DNA from: Echinococcus granulosus
Lineage: Eukaryota > Platyhelminthes > Cestoda > Cyclophyllidea > Taeniidae
Assembly: GCF_000524195.1 (NCBI RefSeq)
Contig: NW_020170390.1
Span: 1,112,982-1,176,981 of the forward strand
Reading direction: 5' to 3'
Length of the DNA: 64,000 nucleotides
The position numbers and the translations under genes were made by a program. The notes under the pieces are model-generated. The model worked only from the letters and a program-made list of their open reading frames with translations. It was not told where the DNA came from and did no database searches. Below, in pieces: positions 1 to 10,843 of this stretch (position 1 is the first letter of the stretch; every line of letters begins with the position of its first letter).

Positions 1-949
1 AAACGCAGCAACCGTCCACATACCCCATCTGTTCACCATCTCCAGCTCATCTCAAAAAGGAAAATATGGAGGACAAAGTGGTAAAAGAGGAAAAGGATGA
101 TGAAGATGAGGGCAAAGCCAAGGAGGCCATTTAGCCCTCTTGCGTCTTTCTTCGGCTACCAGTTCTCTCTATTCCTCTCCCCCTCTCCATCTGTCCCTCA
201 TCACCCGTTCCTACCACCGCATTTATTCTTCACCACCCATGTCATTGCAACTGATTTCCTTTTATTACTAACTCTCCTCTTACTAGCAGCAGCGTCGTGC
301 ACGCGCTCTAAAGCACATCAGCATGACCCTCACCGGAACAGTCTGTGCTTCTATTTTACCTTTACTGATATTATTTAAGTAGAAACACGTCGTTCCAAGT
401 ACGTGTGTACATGTGTACAGCATCAGCATGACGGCTCGGGTTCAATTATAACCGTCCAAAGGTATTGCATCACCACCTCCACCACCACCACCGCTACTAT
501 TACGAACACTTATGCTTCCCACAATAAGGTCTTCTTAAATTTTTGCAATTGTGATACCCTCCCTCACTTTAACTTCTTCAGCTGGTGTCATGTATCTTCC
601 TGTACGATGATTGATGAAATGTCGAGCCAAGTTTATCAAATAACAATTTTTCAAAAAGTTTGCTCTTCCCTCCCTCTGGATCAGTTTCTTGGGTATTTGA
701 CTCATAGGGGCCTAGCAACACAAACGAAATCAAAAAGTAGCTGTTCTGCAATTAATTTACCTGACACTAATGAACTGGTAGAAGCACCGTTAAGCCCTTT
801 ATGTTTATAATTAACCTTAAGAAACGTTCCAGCGACTCAAGCAATTAAAGTGATGGACTTATACACAGACATCACTATCACATTGCTTTGGACACACCTT
901 TTCCCTTTAAAATGGTTACAAACGCATCACAGTTGAAAAAATTTGTTGA
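1..949. other. Intergenic stretch with no recognisable gene
   Basis: Short open frames here (for example 97-378 and 403-810 on +) are rich in Ser, Thr, Leu and His from pyrimidine-rich low-complexity DNA. They match no family I recognise, and I see no exon-like GC island or splice pairing. I see nothing functional in this stretch. Confidence 0.5.
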
Positions 950-2145
950 CGACACCAATGATTTAGAAGTTCACCATTAGAAAAGAATATGTATTATCGA
1001 CGTAGAGAGGATTTGGAGGGATACTGGCAACGCTCGGAGGTCATGTCACCCAGCGAAGGTACAATGACGGAGCCCTTCAGTGACCTCAGAACCAAAACCA
1101 AGACTTAAGCAAACAATCAACTCACTACATAGCCTATGGTAATACTTATGTTGTTTTAATGTCCCTTTCAGGGAGGAAACAATCAGGAAATTCGAATCTC
1201 GTGACCAGATCGTCCTCTCCCTTACCTAGTGACTGCGCCTCCCCTCCTTCTTGAACATTGTATTTTCCCGCTCTATCTTGTCACCTTTAATAAAGACGTC
1301 CAAAGCTAATCAACCGGGCTTGTCTAGGAACGCTAGGAATAGGGAAGCGGAGACCGACGAGTTTCGCTCCACACTATCTCCCTTTTGGGCTTCGGCAACA
1401 GCGCTCTCCTTGTGATCAAACTTCCGCGTCATCCATCTACCTGAAAACGTACTCGACCTCAACGTTACCATTACCTCTCATAAATACCACTGGGTCCTAA
1501 GTTTCTTCCCGTATGGTAAATTTATTGGGGGGTGGGAAATATGCTGGTCATCGTCGTTAGTCGTAGAAGTACTGGTCCACAATCAGAGTCACGTAACAAA
1601 GGACAAGATTAAACATAATGCAATGGTGATAGAATTCTACGTCTAATTCTTCTTGTTACGTTGATCTCACTTCACAGCTGCCCAGCCATCCATCCAGCTA
1701 GTATGGAAGTTGAGGAGGTATCAAGTGTTCACTTCGTTGACATCTTCATGCAGGTACTGTAGACAACTCCGTAAAAAAAAATTTTCTTACGGTTCAATGC
1801 AAATATTGCTTCAGTTGTTAATATCATTCCCACGGAACATGAGACTGGGGTAGTTGCCGTAGGTAGATGTCATTTCCGCCCTTCTGTTGGGTGTCGTCAC
1901 CAATTCAATCATCTGCAGCGTATGCGTTTCTATTACTCCGCTAATGTTTATAACCCAGCAGTGAGAATATTTGTCCTTTGATACCAGGTTTGCTTTCCAC
2001 TGCTATCAGTGTGGCACATCCCAGCCTTCCCTAAAGTCAGAAGAAGCCATAATAATCTGTTATAACATGTATCGTTGACGTTCAGTCGGGTCAGAGGCCA
2101 GGGGGCCCAGCGTAGGTACAATGGTGAACCCCATCATTGGGTCGG
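950..2145 (+). mobile_element. TRIM-like element, copy 1 (direct, decayed)
   Basis: The order is terminal repeat B (about 965-1125), internal C (about 1370-1665), internal A (about 1685-1925), terminal repeat B (about 1985-2140). B is recognised by a shared string around 'cgacgtagag', then 'gaaggtacaatg' and 'agaaccaaaaccaaga'. A is recognised by 'gacatcttcatgcaggtact', then 'ggggtagttgccg'. Between B and C there are about 240 bases not seen in copies 2 and 3, probably an insertion. No protein is encoded. Boundaries are accurate only to tens of bases because the copies are strongly diverged. Confidence 0.6.
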
Positions 2146-3419
2146 TACCGTATCATAAGCTACTATGCAAACACTGGCGTTATAATGGGCATGACTACCC
2201 ATTTTAAGCATTACTGTTTGGGGAGCAGTATAGAAAATAAGAATAAGTTCGTAAGCAGAGGCAGTACACAATACTGTATCACCAACAAAATGTTGCTAAC
2301 TGGGTTTGAACACTATGCACTTCTCAACTTTTTGTGGATTTCACTGTTGCTGTTGCTCCTGGATGCTGCTCCAATGCTATTCGCAGGGATCCGAAAAAAC
2401 ATGTAAACTGACACTGAGTGTGAGGGTAGACCTGGTGAGGAAAAACGAGCGGCACTGGTGACTGGGGTGATTTTTTACCTCACGTGCCATCTCATCTGAC
2501 GGTTGATGGGACGGTCCTTTTGGCAAGGCAGTTGCGGGCCCATGTGGCTCTAAAAAGCGCACACATTGGGCACTTTATCAGGCAGAAATACAACACAATT
2601 TTTAAAAGAGCCTAGATTTGTTAGATAAAGGAGCATATTCGAATTTGCTCAAATGATGGGTCTGATTTACACAGCGAGGACGTCATGAGAAAGGTGAGAA
2701 TTAGAAATAGAGGTAGCATTAACGGAGCTATTAATTGGGTCGCCGTCAATTACAAGCGCGTCGAGAGGCCTTATAAACTAGCCTTGCAATTTTTTTGCCT
2801 TAAAATTTCTATAGCAGACCTCCTGGATCCTACCAAGCCCGATAATCGGATAAGTAATAAGTAAGGACTTCAAAGCGGATGTCTATTGACCGACATAACG
2901 GATGCGGAAAGGAGGTGCGGTCAGGTTGCATGTGCCTGGTGGACATAGAAAAAGGACTGCCGGAGACTGAGCTAGATTCTGCAGTTATAGTAACTAATAA
3001 ACCTCGGCCTTGCAGTAGTCATCATCGAGCAGCACCAGGCAAAGGCACAACTCTCTAGATTGCTTGTAGATTAGCCATCAATTGATGCTTATGATTAGTC
3101 GAAAAGAGCGTGTATCCAAGGTTCCATCCATCCCTAAGAGTTACCGCTGTGGAGATCTTTCCTTGAAATTAACAACATCCATGGAATCGGGCATCCAATC
3201 AGTTTAAATTTCCTTTAAATTGGGCACATACTTTACCCATTACTTTTAGCAAATCCTGTTTGCTACGGAAGACTTCCAACAGTGTTGTTATGATAATCTA
3301 AAATAGATTATAAAAATCACTATTTTTCTTTGGAACTTTGGCTATTTTTAATGTTATCTAATTAAAAAATAAAGAAAAAATGATTTCTTGCTGGTTGTGT
3401 GTGATGTTGCGAACACCTC
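2146..3419. other. Intergenic spacer between repeat copies
   Basis: About 1.3 kb that I could not align with the repeat family. It becomes very AT-rich near 3290-3385. No open frame here resembles a protein family. The 2137-2406 (+) frame is a chance open frame starting at the edge of repeat copy 1. Confidence 0.4.
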
Positions 3420-4545
3420 TACCATCTTTGGCAGTTCAAACTTTCACATGTCGCCTATCCAGACTTCCCTGAAGGTGGAAGAAGACATTATACTGGGACA
3501 GGATATGCATTGCCGCGGTACAGATAGGCTGAGTAGCTACCAGCAATGGCTGGAGTCCATGCCTTTGGGTAGACTTAAAATGATCGTGCATTTCAGTGCC
3601 CACATAACTAAAAGGAAAAGTTAAACAAATAATTAAAGCATTGCATAGCCTCTCCTTTCTTTTGGGCGTCGTGCCCTGCGCTCCTCTTGTCGTCAAACTT
3701 TCCAGTCAGCCATCACGACGTAAACGGTGATAAACGATCTGCGCCAGTCATTAAATTTGAGTGCAACTGAGAAGGTACCTGACCACAACGTTGCTGAGGC
3801 TTCTTGGCAATTCCACTAGATATGAAGTTTCGTCCTGTCTGGGAAATGTATTTAAGGTAAAGAAGAATGTGCAAGTCATCACCTATGTCCATCGTCAGTC
3901 GTAAGAACACTGGATTATAATCCGGGTCTTTTAGTCACGGATGGTTTTTAATACAGTTTTACTTGTATGAGGTTTCGCGTCCATTCCTTTTTGCCACTCC
4001 AGCGTTGCCTAGTCATATCTACCTGGGTCCGATACAGTTAGTATAGAATTGGAAAAGGTGTCGCATAATCGCTTTGTTGACACCTCCATGCAAGCAACGC
4101 AGACAGCTCTGTAATAAACTTTTCCAAATGGTTCGCGACTAACGTCGCTTCGGACGTTAATGGTCTTCTTTCGTAAGAGGGAACTGGGGTAGTTGCCGAG
4201 GTTGGACGTCGTTCTCAGTTCTTCCTTTAGGGGTGGTCACAGATTCTCCCTAACCCACCATATACCCTTTTGCCGTCATGTTAAAATGTATCATTTTAGT
4301 AATTGGGATGGCAGTAGCTGTCCTTTATGATTGCGTTCACCTTATGCTTCCACCAATGTAGCACTTTGACACTCTGATGATGAAAAAAGACATAATACCG
4401 GGTAGAATGGGTATTTCCGACGTAGAGATACGATGAAGGGCTACTGGCACAGCCCAGATGCCATGCTGCTGGGCGAAAGCACAATGGCCGTGGTCTTCAG
4501 TGCCTGCAGAACTAAAACCAAAAACTAAATAACGAACAAAAGTAT
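3420..4545 (+). mobile_element. TRIM-like element, copy 2 (direct)
   Basis: The order B-C-A-B is complete: B about 3430-3640, C about 3645-4010, A about 4030-4260, B about 4350-4540. The 5' B holds 'cagacttccctgaaggtgga', and the 3' B holds 'gacataataccgggtagaa' and 'agaactaaaaccaaaaacta'. The sequence after the 5' B ('gcattgcatagcctctcc') is shared with the start of C in copy 3 but not with what follows the 3' B copies. That is what a terminal direct repeat predicts. No coding capacity. Confidence 0.65.
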
Positions 4546-4829
4546 TTGACACACAAGCAGCTGGAGGATGTGATCCTCGTGGAAATAATATTTATTTGTA
4601 GGCTGGCTACTTCCTCGTTTTTTCTCCAAAGTGTTAGTAGCTTGCAGTTGTTCGAGTAAAACATGGGCAGTGAACCTGGTTTGGGAGTTTTGGGTTCTTA
4701 ATGACTTATGTGTTGCAGTAAACCACATTGTAGAGTCGTGCTATTTGTTTCAGACTTGTTAATTTCTCGATTCAAGCTGAAGGAAGCTGTGGACAGATTG
4801 CCTCATAATTTCAAATACCTAAGCTTACT

Positions 4830-5860
4830 GGTTTGTGAGAGCTATTTTGGCACTCCGGGACTTTCTTGAAGACAAAAGAAGACAAAATGATGGGTCAGAA
4901 TATGTATTGACACCGTGTAGAAGGGCTTGTTGGGTAGTGACATCCCTCAGAGGTTAGACCACCAGGCAGAGGTACAATGTCGTCACCAAAGCAAGCAATG
5001 TATTACATAGCCCCTCCCTCTCTATCGTCATATTCGGTGATCTCAGTCAACCTTCCCAGTCAACCATCACAACGAAATCAATGCTTTAAAAAATAAACTT
5101 TGCAACCAACCGCGCCAGTCATCGAAATCCCATGCCCCTGGGGAGATATTGACCGCCAAGTCACTGCTCCATCTTGGTAATTCTGCCGGAGCTGAAGTTT
5201 CGGCCTGTTCGGGAACTGGATTCGGGACGGGGAATGCGCTGTCCATTACGCGTGTCCATCGCTAATCATACGAACATCAAAGGTAAAGCAGGCATGTGAC
5301 AAAGGGCAGGATTTAACACAGTTCGCGTCTATTCCTCCTTGCCACGTTGTTCTCACATCACAGCCGCCCATCCAAATCTATCTAAATTCTGTCTATACAG
5401 CTAGGTATCGAGAGTTCATATTTTTATTATCCTCATACAGGGAAGGTAGGCAGCTCCGTAAAGAAACTTGTTCACATAGCTCACGGCAAGCATAGCTTCG
5501 CTTGTTAGTAGCGTTCCCGCAGATCACGAGACTTGGGCAGTTGCCAAAAGTAGATTTCATTTTTAGTCTTTTTGCTAGGAATTGTCACAGGTCCTCTCAT
5601 TCGCAGCATATGCCATTCTTCTGTCACGTTAAAGTTTATTGCCCAGGGCAGTTACCCTTTGTAAACAGGTTTGCTAACCGTAGGCACCAATGTAGTGTCT
5701 CAAGACTTCCCTGAAGACGAAAGAGGACATAATGCCAAGGTGGAATATAAATTATTGACGTACAGAAGGGCTGGAGGCCTTGGAGGAGGTACAATGATAG
5801 AGCTCCTAAGGAGGCAGCAACCAAAACCGAGGGGTAAATAAACAAGTAGCATTAACCCGA
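4830..5860 (+). mobile_element. TRIM-like element, copy 3 (direct)
   Basis: This copy is B (about 4835-4995), C (about 5005-5370), A (about 5400-5600) and B (about 5665-5855). The 3' B reads 'caagacttccctgaagacga', and its end carries 'gtaaataaacaag', which contains an AATAAA polyadenylation motif; LTR R regions commonly carry one. The copy begins about 285 bases after copy 2, so copies 2 and 3 lie almost in tandem. No coding capacity. Confidence 0.65.
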
Positions 5861-6734
5861 AATAGCTTTGTTGCGCTTCGCCCATTCAGTCTACACACTG
5901 TCTACAGTCAGCATACAGGCCATAGCGAAGGATCATAGTGAGGACCTTCACATTTTGTGTGCCTTGTAGCGCCTCCAGCGGTAGTGCAGATACTGCATTA
6001 TAAGCCATTGGTATTTCATTGGATGGATTTTAGCAGTCGAAAAGGATTTCCTGCGAGAATTCAATACTATCTGATATATTCCTTCCAAACTCCAATTTAA
6101 AACGGGTGATGTCGACCCCTTTATATGGTGCTGGAGGACCGAAGTAAAGTACTTCCTTGGCCCTTCCAATTAATCAATATCTAATACACGATATTATTTT
6201 TTATTCACTTTAACTTCCAACATCTCCCTGAAATGTGGTTTTGCAAAGGCCTGACGCAAGTACCTAGGTGGGGGGGGGGAATTACAAATGAAGTAGCAGG
6301 GGAATCAGGAGGTCCAACTCCTCAGAATTTATTAGCAGACAGCCAATGAATTTTCAAGCTTCCGTCAGAATGCTCACTCGCACACCCAACGTAAAAGAAG
6401 AAACAAATTTATCAGCGCCAAGTACTATGTGTGAAAATAAAATAATCACATCCATTTGACTTGTAAGTTGGCGGTGGTAGTAATAATATGCTGGGACATC
6501 TAATGAAGGGAGTACAAAGTAGGGTGTCAGAACTTTACGAACCTCAGCTGACATTATGTTAATCTAAAAAAAGGAAGTCACACTGATGCAAACGCTAGAT
6601 AGGAAGGCAAAATTTACTGATAGACATAGGAGAATATTTAACCAGGAACAGTGACAAAGGTAATATTAAGTTTGAGAACAAGTACTTGTTAATAATGGAA
6701 TGGGTTAAGTGTTTGTTTAACTCTCATTTTTGAG
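5861..6734. other. Spacer between direct and inverted repeat copies
   Basis: No gene or repeat unit was recognised. It contains a short G run near 6270. The open frames at 5948-6169 (-) and 6354-6554 (-) resemble nothing I know. Confidence 0.4.
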
Positions 6735-7790
6735 CAATGGGCCACTTGGTGCTCCACCTTTGTACCTCCACTTAATGACCTGGCTTCCGGGTCATGCCAG
6801 TAGCACCCCTTAGCCCTTGTAAATATCGATAACACATATTCTGCTGGAGTATAGTGTCTACCTTCGTCTTCAGGGAAGGCTCGAGACGCTGCATTGGCTG
6901 CAGCAGAAAGTGAACCCGGTCTTGAAGGCCAAACAACCTGATTTCTTTTGTTGAGTGCTAAACATTAGCCTGACGGGAGAAGTGCATATGGTGACAATCC
7001 CTAACAGTAGGACAGAAAATGACATCAATCTTCGGCAAATACCCAAGTCTAGCGTTCTGTAGGCATGAGATTAACAACTGAAACAATATTAGCATTGAAC
7101 CACTAGGAAAAGTTTTGTTACGGAGCTGTCTACAGTACTTGCATGAAGATGTCAACGAAGTGAACACTTGATACCTCCTCCACTTCTCTGCTAGCCGATC
7201 GAACCCAGACAGATGTAGCTGGGCAGCTGTAAAAGGAGAACAATATGGCAAGGAGAAAATTGACTCAAAACCTTCTCTCTACTGCTCAGGTTAAAACCCA
7301 TTTAGACCAGTGTTTCTACGACTAGCGATGGACACGCGAGAGGGCCAGCAGATTCCCTCGTTTCTCTTCTCCTCCAGAACAGAGGCCCGTGATGTTACAT
7401 TCAAGTATTGCCTCAGTTGCACGCAAATTCGGTGACTCGCAGCTGATTCTTGAGTGCTTTTCTTACAGCACCGATTACGTTGTGATGGATGACGCTGAAG
7501 TTTGACCAAAAGGGGAGCGCCGATGACGATGTTCAGAGGGAAGAGGGGCTGTGTATATCGTTAGCTGCTTCCTTAACTCTTGGTTTTTTTTTGGATTGGG
7601 TCGCTTAACGATTCCGACATTGTACCTTCGACGAAAGACCTATGGCCCTGTCCATGCCAGTAGCCTCATGCCCTGCTGTACGTCGAATATGCATTTCCTA
7701 TCCGGGTATTAAGTCTTCTTCCTACTTCAGAGAAGTCTCAACTGGACTACTTCATACCTCCCATTTAATCAACCTCCACTTTACACTTTT
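6735..7790 (-). mobile_element. TRIM-like element, copy 4 (inverted)
   Basis: On the minus strand this reads B (about 7760-7575), C (about 7530-7290), A (about 7245-6965), B (about 6910-6735), the same order as the three direct copies. On the plus strand 'ttcgtcttcagggaaggctc' at about 6862 is the complement of the B start. 'acgactagcgatggacac' near 7320 and 'cctcagttgcacgcaaatt' near 7410 are the complement of C. 'gagctgtctacagtacttgc' near 7123 is the complement of A. An inverted full-length copy shows that B-C-A-B is a dispersed unit and not a simple tandem satellite. Confidence 0.65.
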
Positions 7791-8384
7791 AAAATGGTCG
7801 CAGCATCAGTAGTTAAGTCAATTTTTATTTTGTGTTGGTACAGACGATTTACAACTACTGTCAACTACGATAAAAGCGGCTGCAGTTGAAACCAGTGGTA
7901 AAAGATATGTTAAAGCATCCCACAGTACACGTGGCAAAAGTTCACTGCAAAGCCCCCTTTCCTCTGGCTAAGCTACGAGCGGGGTCCAAAAAGTACACCA
8001 ATGCACTGATGATGGTGATGTCAGCCACCTGCCAAGGAGTAGACAGTTCAACGCGTCTTTGAAGATGTACCAAATCTATGCTTGAAAGACGTACTTCCCT
8101 TTAGAATAAAGCTTGTCATTTCTGCCAAGTGCATGTATAACACCCACATTAACTTATTCACAAATAACTATCTATCCCTTTGGCTGTGATTTTCCCACAA
8201 ATTTCATGGGCACATCAGGGTAAAAAGGAGTGGAAGCTGTAAGGTTGGGAAAAGAGTGAGAAATTGCCACCATAGAGATCGTCGCAATGTTACACTAAAA
8301 CTACAAAACTTGGTAAATTTGTTTAACTCCGCGTTTTCGTTTTGCGGGTATTTAAGCCCCCGCTTTTGTATTCCTACTTAGCAG
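7791..8384. other. Spacer with no recognised feature
   Basis: I see no exon, RNA gene or repeat unit in these roughly 600 bases. Confidence 0.4.
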
Positions 8385-8520
8385 CATGGCCTTCGGGACA
8401 TACGAGTATCCCTCCAGCCCTTCCCTGCGTCAGCAATACATGTTCTGCCCCAGTACTGTGGCTCCATTCGTCTTCAGGAAAGACTCTAGACGCTGCAACT
8501 CAGTGTGGTATAGGGAACTA
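8385..8520 (-). mobile_element. Fragment of TRIM-like terminal repeat (B)
   Basis: The minus strand reads the first half of B: 'gcgtctagagtctttcctga', 'agacgaatgg', and an 'aacatgtattgctgacgcag' stretch. The flanks do not continue into C or A, so this is a truncated or solo terminal repeat. The small frame 8386-8601 (+) is its shadow. Confidence 0.5.
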
Positions 8521-8744
8521 AACGCACAGGGATCACAATTAATGCTTAAAATAGAGCAGCTGAAGTTCCTAGCTAGAGAAAACAAACTTTCAGGAAGATA
8601 GCGTTATCAGTAAAAACTAGGCATACACATGCTGTAAAATCCTTTAATGCAAAGGTTGCGGTGATTTTACATCTTCCGTGACTGTACATCTACCCACACA
8701 GACTCTTCAGTCCCCCCACGTTGTGCATCAGATCGTAAAGGTAG

Positions 8745-9065
8745 CCTCTTCACATTCCCGAGAGCCTCAAGGCGCTACATTGGTGGCACTGGCAAGGAAA
8801 GTATTGTCTTTTCTATGACTGTTTAACAAGTCTTAGCATTCCGGGAGCGGGGACCTGATACGGATGCCTAAATCCATTGAATTTTGGCAATTTTCTTTAA
8901 TATTTTGTCCAAGAGGAAGAGTAATCACGAGTGGGGCGGACTAGACTTGAACATATTAGGGAAAGTCAGTTATGGAGGTGTCTACAGTGTTTATGCGAAG
9001 ATGCCAAACACGTTAACAAATGCCACCTCCACTGGGTGGTTGGAACTCAGATAAAGGACTAGAGA
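8745..9065 (-). mobile_element. Partial TRIM-like element (A part and start of B)
   Basis: The plus-strand 'gtctacagtgtttatgcgaa' followed by 'gccacctccactgggtgg' (about 8980-9050) is the complement of the internal A segment. 'caaggcgctacattggtggc' near 8770 is the complement of the start of B. The copy is more diverged than copies 1-4. Confidence 0.4.
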
Positions 9066-9714
9066 GCACCAAAATGGGGACAGAGTGCTAGCTTTACAAA
9101 TCTACATTAAATTTCGCCTTTTATCTAGTAGTTTTGCACCTAAGCTAATGTTTATAGATAGGTGCTTAATATGCAGATTGCATTTGTTGTGAGGTCGAGT
9201 CTAACTTTGAGCAGTACGAAGAGTGTGAATCCTCTCGCATCCAATTAAGCACTTGAATAGGACAAGGCTCCAGGCAAAATAGAATCATCAACATCCGTCA
9301 CTGGTTTATGGATCTTTTCGTCTGCATGCAAAATTCAATAAATTCCGTTTCTGGCTCTTCAGCGCTTATTGAAGCACCAATTGACCTGTGGTGACCGATG
9401 CATAAGACTGATCGAAATAGCACCGAGATCAACAGGCAAGAGAAGAATGGAGCAAACTATTGCTTTGATACATATTTAAAATGCATTTTATCTTCTTGGA
9501 CAGTTCAACCCCCGAAAGTCGTGCTTCCGCTCTACGGTGTGACGCATGGAATATGCTAACAACTCCCTAAATCCCCTGAAAATTTCAAGACGACACTGTC
9601 ACAGAATAACAAATGTGCAATAAATGGGTCATTATCCACTATTTCGATCAATATAGAGTTACGATTGGAACACTTCTGTTGCAGGTTTGCCTGCCCTTCT
9701 TTGAAAAAAAACAG

Positions 9715-9910
9715 GTATTGCATTAATTTTTGTTTAATTCTTCGTTTCAGTGATGGACAATTAAGGGCCTCTGCCACTATACCCATACCAAGCAGCCTAG
9801 ATTTCGAGCCATGCCGGTGATCCCAAGCCCTACCGTACGTCGATATATATATGTATACATTTCGTCTGAGTAATATCTCATCTATAGTCTTCAACAAAAT
9901 CTTTAAAAAT
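9715..9910 (-). mobile_element. Inverted terminal repeat (B) copy, left arm of a head-to-head pair
   Basis: On the minus strand it contains the landmarks 'gacgtacggtagggcttgg', 'gtggcagaggccctt' and 'gaattaaacaaaaat', matching B from middle to end. It faces the direct copy at 9950-10100 across about 40 bases. The minus frame 9556-10020 is produced by this repeat and is not a gene. Confidence 0.5.
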
Positions 9911-9949
9911 TTTTGGCTTCGCCTAGATTCATAGATGCCCTCGCAATTA

Positions 9950-10100
9950 TGTTGCCCTCCCAGACTTCTCGGAGGACGAAAGGAGACCTGATACTTGGGC
10001 AGCATATGTAAATTCGACACACAGTAGGGCTTAAGACCACTATCATGGATCAGAGATCATTTCACCTAGCATGCATTTAATGGCGGAGCACCTTAGCAAT
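9950..10100 (+). mobile_element. Direct terminal repeat (B) copy, right arm of a head-to-head pair
   Basis: It reads 'cccagacttctcggaggacg', 'gcatatgtaaattcgaca', 'cagtagggctt' and 'aatggcggagcacc', following the B consensus through to 'ttaccaaaac'. It ends about 230 bases before the RNMT start codon, so repeat-derived DNA lies in the RNMT upstream region. Confidence 0.5.
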
Positions 10101-10307
10101 GCCATTACCAAAACATTACAATTTTCGCTTAGTTTTACCAAAATTAACAAATGGAATAACCAACCAACCAAAATAAGCCAAAATTGACAAATTCTTTATA
10201 TGGCAGCCTCTATGTGAAATTTCGAGGTTTTGCTTATGTTAAACTGTTTACCACTGAAAACTTGTTGAAATGTACAAAAGTTGTGTCCTTGGAAAAAATT
10301 GTTTCAC

Positions 10308-10309
10308 AG
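10308..10309 (+). promoter_or_regulatory. Candidate 3' splice acceptor just before the RNMT start
   Basis: The sequence 'attgtttcacag' ends in AG 18 bases before the ATG at 10328. It could be the acceptor of a 5'UTR intron or, if this animal trans-splices a leader as flatworms do, a spliced-leader acceptor. No matching donor was identified upstream. Confidence 0.3.
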
Positions 10310-10327
10310 CACTTTGGTTTGGTGTGC

Positions 10328-10843
10328 ATGATGGATGACATTGGAAGTGGTACTTCACCAAAATTCGATAAATCACCCAACGAATCTGATGGCTTCAATT
10401 GTGTCAAAGGATTCTATGATGCAGCTGCGAAAGATAAAACGAACTGCTCCCTTCTTCAAAGAAGAAGATCACGAATTTACTATATGCGCAACTTGAGTAA
10501 CTGGATAAAAGGCACTTTGATCTCACGGTACCTTGACCTTGTTTATGAAAAAAAACAAGGGAACCGAGTGAATATCTTAGACCTCTGTTGTGGTAAAGGT
10601 GGGGACCAAAAGAAGTGGCAAGTGGGTTGTGTGGATCACGTTACCTTTGTGGATATATCGGCTGCATCTATTGATATTTGTAAAGAAAGATACAATTCTT
10701 TAAAATGTGGAAATTATCGTGGACGTATCTTTTCTGCGGATTTTATAGTGCATGACTGCACTGCTCCGCTTGACTTGAAAAGGTTATATAGCGTGGTGAG
10801 CTGTCAATTTGCACTTCACTACGCCTTTGAAAGTATTGATAAG
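10328..10843 (+). CDS. RNMT: RNMT exon 1
   Basis: 172 codons, ending phase 0 at donor AAG|GTAGTA. It carries the AdoMet-binding half of the enzyme with motif I and the 'SCQFALHYAFES' block. The frame stays open upstream to about 10184, but with no ATG before 10328. Confidence 0.9.

Noticed and set aside
9556..10020. 154-residue open frame on the minus strand
   Set aside because: It is made of the head-to-head terminal-repeat copies and their spacer; other copies of the repeat do not keep this frame open.
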